This document shows, in pieces, positions 59,161-64,000 of a DNA stretch of 64,000 bases. The notes under the pieces were generated by a model. The model saw only the letters and a program-made list of their open reading frames with translations, did no database searches and was not told the origin of the DNA. Origin of the DNA: Firm-04 sp045591925 (GTDB taxonomy: Bacteria > Bacillota > Clostridia > Oscillospirales > Ruminococcaceae); assembly GCA_045591925.1 (NCBI GenBank), contig JAZNTW010000001.1:1-64000 (forward strand), written 5' to 3'. Numbering within the stretch: position 1 is the stretch's first letter; the number at the start of each line of letters is the position of its first letter. A program made the translations under genes and the position numbers.

Positions 59161-61008
59161 ATGCAGCAAACACCGCATTCGATCCTGAAAGAATATTTCG
59201 GTTACGATCAATTTCGAGCAGGACAGGAAACTTTGATCCGGCAGATTCTTGCCGGCGGCGATGTGCTTGGCATTATGCCGACCGGTGCCGGAAAATCCAT
59301 ATGCTATCAGGTGCCTGCATTGCTGATGCCGGGACTGACGATCGTTATATCGCCGCTGATTTCGCTGATGCAGGATCAGGTGGCGGCGCTGCGGGATGCC
59401 GGTATTACGGCGGAGTGTCTGCACAGCAATCTGGATCAGAACGCGTATTTTGCGGTGCTTGACGCTGTGCGCCGCGGTGATATCCGATTGCTTTATGTCG
59501 CACCGGAACGGCTGTTGACAGAGTCGTTTCTTTCACTGGTGGAATCGGTTGCGATTACGATGGTTGCAGTGGATGAGGCACATTGTCTGTCGCAGTGGGG
59601 ACAGGACTTTCGGCCAAGCTATTTGCAAATCAGAGAATTTCTCGCTGAATTGCCGCGCAGACCGGTTGTTGCGGCGTTTACGGCGACTGCCACACAAACG
59701 GTTCGTGAGGATATCAAACAATTACTTGCGCTGCATGAGCCGAAAGAGCTGGTCACCGGCTTTGACCGGAAGAATCTTCGCTGGCTTGTAAAGCAGCCAG
59801 CAAAGAAATATGAGGCTTTGCTGAAAATATTAAAGCGAAATAAGACGAAATCCGGTATCGTATACTGCATTTCGCGGCGGCTGACCGATGAAGTCTGTTC
59901 CAAGCTCTGTGCGGACGGATTTGCAGCGGCGCGTTATCATGCTGGATTATCCGCGGAGGAGCGTACGTCCAATCAGGAGGCGTTTCTCCACGATCGCGTG
60001 CAAATCATGGTTGCCACCAACGCCTTCGGCATGGGCATTGACAAATCCAATGTATCGTTTGTCGTGCATTATAATATGCCGAAAAGTATGGAGGCGTATT
60101 ATCAGGAAGCCGGCAGAGCAGGCAGAGACGGTATGCCGGCAGAATGCACGCTGTTATATAGTTCGCAGGATGTTCGGACAAATACATTTTTGATCGAGCA
60201 TTCAGAGTCGGAAAACGATCACCTGTCACCGGAGCAGCGGACAGTTTTGCGGCGGCGTGATTTTGATCGTCTGAATACAATGGTGCAGTATTGCAAATCG
60301 ACAGATTGCTTGCGGCATTTTATTTTGCAGTATTTTGGAGAAGCTGCGCCAACGCACTGCGGCAACTGCAGCAGCTGTCTTGCGGAAAACGAGACAGTGG
60401 ATGCAACGATTCCGGCACAAAAAATACTATCCTGTGTCTATCGTGTTGCACAGCGCGGCAGACATTGCGGCGCGAAAATGCTCTGCGATATTTTACAGGG
60501 CAAGAAGACCAAATCACTGAAAGAAGCAGATTATCAGACACTCTCGACCTATGGGCTGCTCGGAGATATTTCCCGTGTTCAGCTTGAGCATATGGTCAAT
60601 ATCTTGATTTCACGCGGTTATCTGCGCATGGATACCGGTCGGTATCCCTCGCTTTGGCTGACGGCTGCTGCGAATGCTGTGCTGCGCGGTCAGGAAACGG
60701 TCATGATGTCTTTGCCGAAGCGTGATATTGAACAGACGCAGCGTGAACAGCGGCTTGCCCAGATGCCGGATTACGGCGTGGACGAGGCATTGTTCCAGAG
60801 ACTGCGGCGTTTGCGTGAACGGCTTGCGGCGCGCGAGTATGTGCCGGCGTATATTGTGTTTTCGGATGCGACCCTGCGCGATATGTGCAACAAACGACCT
60901 GCGGATGAAGAAGAAATGCTTGCAATCTCCGGCGTCGGAAAATATAAAATGGAAAAATACGGCGAGGATTTTCTTCGGGAAATTGCGGCGCATTGTGCGG
61001 AGACATGA
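59161..61008 (+). CDS. recQ: ATP-dependent DNA helicase RecQ
   Basis: 615 residues from ATG 59161 (AAAAAAGGAG upstream). Motif I IMPTGAGKSICYQ, motif II VDEAHCLSQWGQDFRP, motif III FTATAT, and motif VI YYQEAGRAGRDG are complete; the zinc-binding region ends HCGNCSSC; a winged-helix RQC domain and an HRDC domain (about 530-610) finish the protein. It unwinds damaged and recombining DNA 3' to 5'. No clear own promoter. Confidence 0.96.
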   Translation: MQQTPHSILKEYFGYDQFRAGQETLIRQILAGGDVLGIMPTGAGKSICYQVPALLMPGLTIVISPLISLMQDQVAALRDAGITAECLHSNLDQNAYFAVLDAVRRGDIRLLYVAPERLLTESFLSLVESVAITMVAVDEAHCLSQWGQDFRPSYLQIREFLAELPRRPVVAAFTATATQTVREDIKQLLALHEPKELVTGFDRKNLRWLVKQPAKKYEALLKILKRNKTKSGIVYCISRRLTDEVCSKLCADGFAAARYHAGLSAEERTSNQEAFLHDRVQIMVATNAFGMGIDKSNVSFVVHYNMPKSMEAYYQEAGRAGRDGMPAECTLLYSSQDVRTNTFLIEHSESENDHLSPEQRTVLRRRDFDRLNTMVQYCKSTDCLRHFILQYFGEAAPTHCGNCSSCLAENETVDATIPAQKILSCVYRVAQRGRHCGAKMLCDILQGKKTKSLKEADYQTLSTYGLLGDISRVQLEHMVNILISRGYLRMDTGRYPSLWLTAAANAVLRGQETVMMSLPKRDIEQTQREQRLAQMPDYGVDEALFQRLRRLRERLAAREYVPAYIVFSDATLRDMCNKRPADEEEMLAISGVGKYKMEKYGEDFLREIAAHCAET

Positions 61009-61079
61009 CCGATATTCCGCATCCGAATGATCGGCTTTTGCGGATTTAATGCGCTGCGTATGGAGATGCAGAATAGTGC

Positions 61080-61108
61080 TTGCATTTTTAGGGGAAGTAT
61101 GGTATACT
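61080..61108 (+). promoter_or_regulatory. Promoter of the TerB-like gene
   Basis: TTGCAT (61080-61085), 17-base spacer, TATACT (61103-61108). Confidence 0.7.
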
Positions 61109-61161
61109 GTAACTGAGGCGTTTGCCTCTGATGAAGCATGAAGCGAAAGGATGGGAGTATT

Positions 61162-61590
61162 ATGCTGTTTTTACATGAATTTGAGCGTATTGAAGCAGAG
61201 GCATTTCTGACGCTTGCCGCAGAAATGATTGAAGAGGATGAAATCGTGACCGCCGAGGAGGACGCACTGCTGATGGAATATGCGGCAGCGCTGAGACTGC
61301 CGAGCTTTACCTTTGATGCGGCGTCAACGGCGGCTGCACGTGATACCATGGCGCAGCTCAACGAGGTCAGCAAGCGCAAGGTTTATATGGAGCTTTATAT
61401 GTTTGCGATCTGCGATGAATTTGAAGCACCGTCAGAGCGCAGAGCACTGAATGAGCTGCGTGATGCGCTTGAACTGGATGCGCATATTTGCAATAAGATT
61501 GAGACTTGCGTACGCGATTTGTGCAGCGTCCGTGCGGAAATCGAGAAGGTGCTTGGTGCAGCACCCTCACCGATTAAGGTTGAAAAGTAA
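61162..61590 (+). CDS. TerB-like helical protein
   Basis: 142 residues from ATG 61162 (GGGAG upstream); an in-frame ATG at 61138 is less well placed. All-helical and acidic, with the EAEAFLTLAAEMIEEDEIVT opening, then a run of paired Glu and a second FAICDEFEAPSERRALNEL repeat that mirrors it, the pattern of the TerB/DjlA-type metal-binding fold of tellurite-resistance and stress proteins. No signal peptide. Function unknown. Mobile-repeat copy 5 starts 5 bases after its stop. Confidence 0.65.
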   Translation: MLFLHEFERIEAEAFLTLAAEMIEEDEIVTAEEDALLMEYAAALRLPSFTFDAASTAAARDTMAQLNEVSKRKVYMELYMFAICDEFEAPSERRALNELRDALELDAHICNKIETCVRDLCSVRAEIEKVLGAAPSPIKVEK

Positions 61591-61595
61591 TATTT

Positions 61596-61767
61596 GGCAA
61601 CACCGCGCAAAGTCCGCCTTACGGCTTGGCGGCACATCTACTTGCATATTTTCCGCCATCTTGCACAGAAATTCCTTGCTGGGTGTCAGCCCAGCGGCGT
61701 CATTTCTATACAATCTGACGAAAAATCTGACTGCGTATCTGCACCACCAACTCTGTGCGGTATTGCC
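61596..61767 (+). mobile_element. MITE-like repeat copy 5
   Basis: 172 bp, same ends and orientation as copies 3 and 4; a short internal deletion removes one of two TACTTG units. Hairpins CCGCC/GGCGG and GCTGGG/CCCAGC are kept (one hairpin base changed). Located right after the TerB-like gene. Confidence 0.92.
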
Positions 61768-61779
61768 ATTGCTGCTCTT

Positions 61780-61799
61780 CCCCCGCAGATTCGCGGGGG
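61780..61799 (+). other. Strong GC hairpin after repeat copy 5
   Basis: CCCCCGC (61780-61786), 6-base loop, GCGGGGG (61793-61799). No T-run follows. It could be a terminator remnant or an mRNA structure. Confidence 0.5.
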
Positions 61800-61854
61800 T
61801 AAGCTGTACTCTGAATCATCATAATAGAATAGAGAAGCAGGAGGCGTATGAATC

Positions 61855-62139
61855 ATGGATGAGCATCAGCCGCGAAATGCGTTTGATATTCCGCAAGTAT
61901 TTTATTTTGAGGTCGGCAATACGCATTCCGGCAGCCGAAACCATCTGCGCTATTGGATCGAGCCGGTGGATAATGTGCTGAAAATTACAGTATGGCGTGC
62001 GGATGTCTGTTATGAAATTGCGGAGGAGCGCGGCTTGGTTGCAGGCACTGCGGAGGTTCCGCTATCGGAAGACGGCTTTCAGCAAATGATCGACTATTTG
62101 CAAACAGAATATGACAAAAAAATCATTCAAAACGAATAA
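61855..62139 (+). CDS. Small hypothetical protein, 94 residues
   Basis: ATG 61855 with AGGAGG 10 bases upstream (a closer ATG at 61848 hits a stop after four codons). Acidic soluble protein: EHQPRNAFDIPQVFYFEVGN, then RYWIEPVDNVLKITVWRADV and a C-terminal helix (GFQQMIDYLQTEYDKK). A short beta-rich core followed by one helix is suggested. No family recognised. It precedes the last gene by 15 bases and is probably co-transcribed with it. Confidence 0.7.
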   Translation: MDEHQPRNAFDIPQVFYFEVGNTHSGSRNHLRYWIEPVDNVLKITVWRADVCYEIAEERGLVAGTAEVPLSEDGFQQMIDYLQTEYDKKIIQNE

Positions 62140-62154
62140 CAGGAGGAATTGACT

Positions 62155-64000
62155 ATGTTTAATGCAGAACAGTACATTGCGGAATATCAGGATCTGGAGC
62201 GTGGTGCAACGCGCCTGCGTGCGATCAAAAAAGCCATTCAGGCGGCAGACGAAGCGAGAAGCGACGAATGGCGTTTTCGCTTTCGGGAAATCGCTTTGAG
62301 AGAAGCAACATTCCATAGCGATGACGTAGATTCGATGATCATATTCCCCGAAATGGTTGCGATTTACGATCAGAGCGAAGAATTGCAAGAGGATGATGAA
62401 AATTTCCATGCGCTGATGTGGAGCTATAAATATATTCTTGAAAATGCACCGAGCTTTCATCATGTATCGCTTGCGCAGATTGAAGCCTTTTTGGCAGATT
62501 TCAAAAAGCGGCTGGAGGCAGCCGGGCGCTCTCTGCGCACCTATTACTATTTTCAGGAGAAAATTTCCGAATGTACCGGCAATTTGCTGCCTGCCGAAGA
62601 ATATGGAAAATACCGCGAATATCCGATAGATGATCTCAAGGACTGCAATGCCTGCGAAGTCTCGCACGATGTTCGCATGGCTCTGATTCTCGATCAGCCG
62701 GATAAAGCAAAGGAATCCGGCGAGAAAATCTTTTCCGGTGAGCTGCACTGCGGCGAGGTGCCGGAAACGACCTATGACGCGAAGATTGCATATGATATCC
62801 GGACGCAGGATTTTGGCGATGCGCGAAAGCTGGCAAAGCGGCAGTATCCGATGATTCAGGGTCGCATGGAGATGCTCTGTGAAATCGGTACGCTTCTGCG
62901 TCTCTACAGCATCATTGACCGGCAGACCGGCATGACGATTTTCCGGAAAGAGCTGCGTAATTATTTGGAGTGCCGGAACCATTGGGAGCGCCTGCATTTT
63001 TCGATGGGCGCATATCGTCTGTTCGAGCAGATGCAGAGGGAATCCCTTACCGTGATATTGCCGCAGGATTTCCCGCTGTGGAATTCGGAGCATCATTACG
63101 AAACAAAAGCGCTTCGCGATTATTTCTATACGGAAGCAAAAACGCTTGCCGAAAAATTTGATGCGCGCAACGGCAATACAAAGCTGATGGACAAATTGCA
63201 GGAGAAAGCGCCTGTTTATGATGAAGATACGGTGGATTTGATTCACGGTGATACAGAGCAGATTTCGTCTGCGATTGGCGCAGTCTGTGCAACGCTGCCG
63301 GACGAGCTGACGATTGACAGTGTAACAAAAACGCTGGAAGATGACGGCAGATTTGCGGTTGTTCTCTCGACAACGGAGCCGGAGCGGGGGCTGCTCGTAT
63401 TCCAGATTTTAGAAAAAGAGAGCGATGAGCTTTATCAGTTCATGCTTGTCTGTCAGCCGGTGCCGCCGGTGACGGATTTCCGTCCGGCGAGTCCGATTCC
63501 GGATGGTCTGGCAGAGGCAGTCGAGCAATCCGAGGGCGTTGTGCTGTGCCTGATGCCGTTCGAAGAAAAGCAGCCTGATTTGGCGCTGCATTTCCAACTG
63601 AAGCTGCTCAACCTGTTGTTCCCGGATGCGGTTACATATTTGGATTATTCGCGCCAGAAGCTGCTGCCGGCTGGCTGGGTAACACTGGCAGCGCAGAGCG
63701 ATGTGCCGCCGTTGGTGGATTATCTGTATAAATTGGATCTCCACGGCGATCCGGATTCCGATTATCTTTGGATTCAGACGGAGGGCTTGCGCTGCTGCGG
63801 CATTCGTGAAATTGAGATTCTGGATGCAACAAAGCAGAATTATCCGCGCTATTGTGATATGCTTTGCTTTGCCGTTGAGCGAATCCTGCTGCGCGGTGAG
63901 CTGAGTGATGCGAAAGAGCCGTTTTCGGTTGTGCGGAAAACGGATGGTTCATCCGTTGTATGCACATGGGTGCCGTTCTCGGAAGCGAAGGCAGATTATC
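62155..64000 (+). CDS. Large hypothetical protein, DUF4026-like C-terminal part (incomplete)
   Basis: At least 615 residues; the frame is open at the right edge. ATG 62155 follows AGGAGGAATTGACT. The first 350 residues are helical, with repeated Y/W-rich stretches and a TPR-like pattern (KAKESGEKIFSGEL, DFGDARKLAKRQYPMIQG). From about residue 385 the protein changes to a beta-rich part; DYLWIQTEGLRCCGIREIEI near 540 resembles the HTHGL.RCG..ELEIL signature of DUF4026. No signal peptide. Function unknown. The small gene 15 bases upstream likely shares the transcript. Confidence 0.7.
   Translation, partial: MFNAEQYIAEYQDLERGATRLRAIKKAIQAADEARSDEWRFRFREIALREATFHSDDVDSMIIFPEMVAIYDQSEELQEDDENFHALMWSYKYILENAPSFHHVSLAQIEAFLADFKKRLEAAGRSLRTYYYFQEKISECTGNLLPAEEYGKYREYPIDDLKDCNACEVSHDVRMALILDQPDKAKESGEKIFSGELHCGEVPETTYDAKIAYDIRTQDFGDARKLAKRQYPMIQGRMEMLCEIGTLLRLYSIIDRQTGMTIFRKELRNYLECRNHWERLHFSMGAYRLFEQMQRESLTVILPQDFPLWNSEHHYETKALRDYFYTEAKTLAEKFDARNGNTKLMDKLQEKAPVYDEDTVDLIHGDTEQISSAIGAVCATLPDELTIDSVTKTLEDDGRFAVVLSTTEPERGLLVFQILEKESDELYQFMLVCQPVPPVTDFRPASPIPDGLAEAVEQSEGVVLCLMPFEEKQPDLALHFQLKLLNLLFPDAVTYLDYSRQKLLPAGWVTLAAQSDVPPLVDYLYKLDLHGDPDSDYLWIQTEGLRCCGIREIEILDATKQNYPRYCDMLCFAVERILLRGELSDAKEPFSVVRKTDGSSVVCTWVPFSEAKADY

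Noticed and set aside
1..61767. Repeated open frames starting MYRNDAAGLTPSKEFLCK in the repeat copies
   Set aside because: They are translations of the non-coding element: no ribosome site, different ends in each copy, and frame broken by the deletion in copy 2.

Overview
The window looks like the chromosome of a plant-fibre-degrading anaerobic Firmicute close to Ruminococcus (Clostridia, Oscillospiraceae). The evidence is four secreted proteins with type I dockerins (two rhamnogalacturonan-esterase modules in one protein, GH30 xylanase/feruloyl esterase, pectate lyase, cysteine-peptidase-like), Thr-rich linkers, CIRCE-controlled hrcA-grpE-dnaK-dnaJ, a low-GC-Gram-positive type RNA polymerase operon, dimeric glycyl-tRNA synthetase, ScpA, and traces of a sporulation programme (dpaB, a dpaA remnant, spoVAC, an orphan Spo0A-C-like protein). 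Many promoters are near-consensus sigma-A with exactly 17-bp spacers, and most transcription units end in clear hairpin terminators. No tRNA, rRNA, CRISPR array, transposase or prophage was seen.

Layout. 1-4.6 kb: a partial mobile repeat, a small hypothetical gene, then a sugar ABC importer (lipoprotein binding protein plus two permeases, no ATPase). 4.6-6.1 kb: a nuclease-like hypothetical protein joined to the last ~50 codons of dpaA, then intact dpaB. 6.2-16.2 kb: dockerin esterase, a candidate small RNA, an HD-GYP sensor, nadA (with a mobile repeat in its leader), the GH30-CE1 enzyme, and a zinc-finger membrane protein. 16.4-22.7 kb: secG and an rnr-DUF4214-glycosyltransferase-SIMPL cluster. 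22.8-31.7 kb: a membrane protein, an AraC regulator, a YunG-like protein, an AT-rich transglutaminase-like gene, glyS, an M50 protease with scpA, the Spo0A-C-like gene behind four 10-bp-phased 0A-like boxes, and spoVAC. 31.8-42.8 kb: LRR surface protein, rpoC, rpoB, a candidate antisense RNA over the rpoB promoter, pyrF. 43-46.5 kb: lipoprotein and dockerin pectate lyase. 46.9-52 kb: heat-shock operon. 52.3-57.1 kb: MoxR/DUF58/transglutaminase operon. 57.6-64 kb: dockerin peptidase-like protein, recQ, TerB-like gene, two hypothetical genes (the last runs off the window).

How parts fit. The dockerin enzymes attack xylan side chains and backbone, pectin and rhamnogalacturonan, and should dock onto a scaffoldin encoded elsewhere; the ABC importer would take up released sugars using a shared ATPase. 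The strongest unexplained structures are (i) a five-copy ~175-bp element with 18-bp inverted ends and strong internal hairpins, (ii) the 0A-like box array before an orphan Spo0A-C-type gene, (iii) a decayed dipicolinate locus, and (iv) two candidate small RNAs. All assignments come from reading the sequence; no database search was run.
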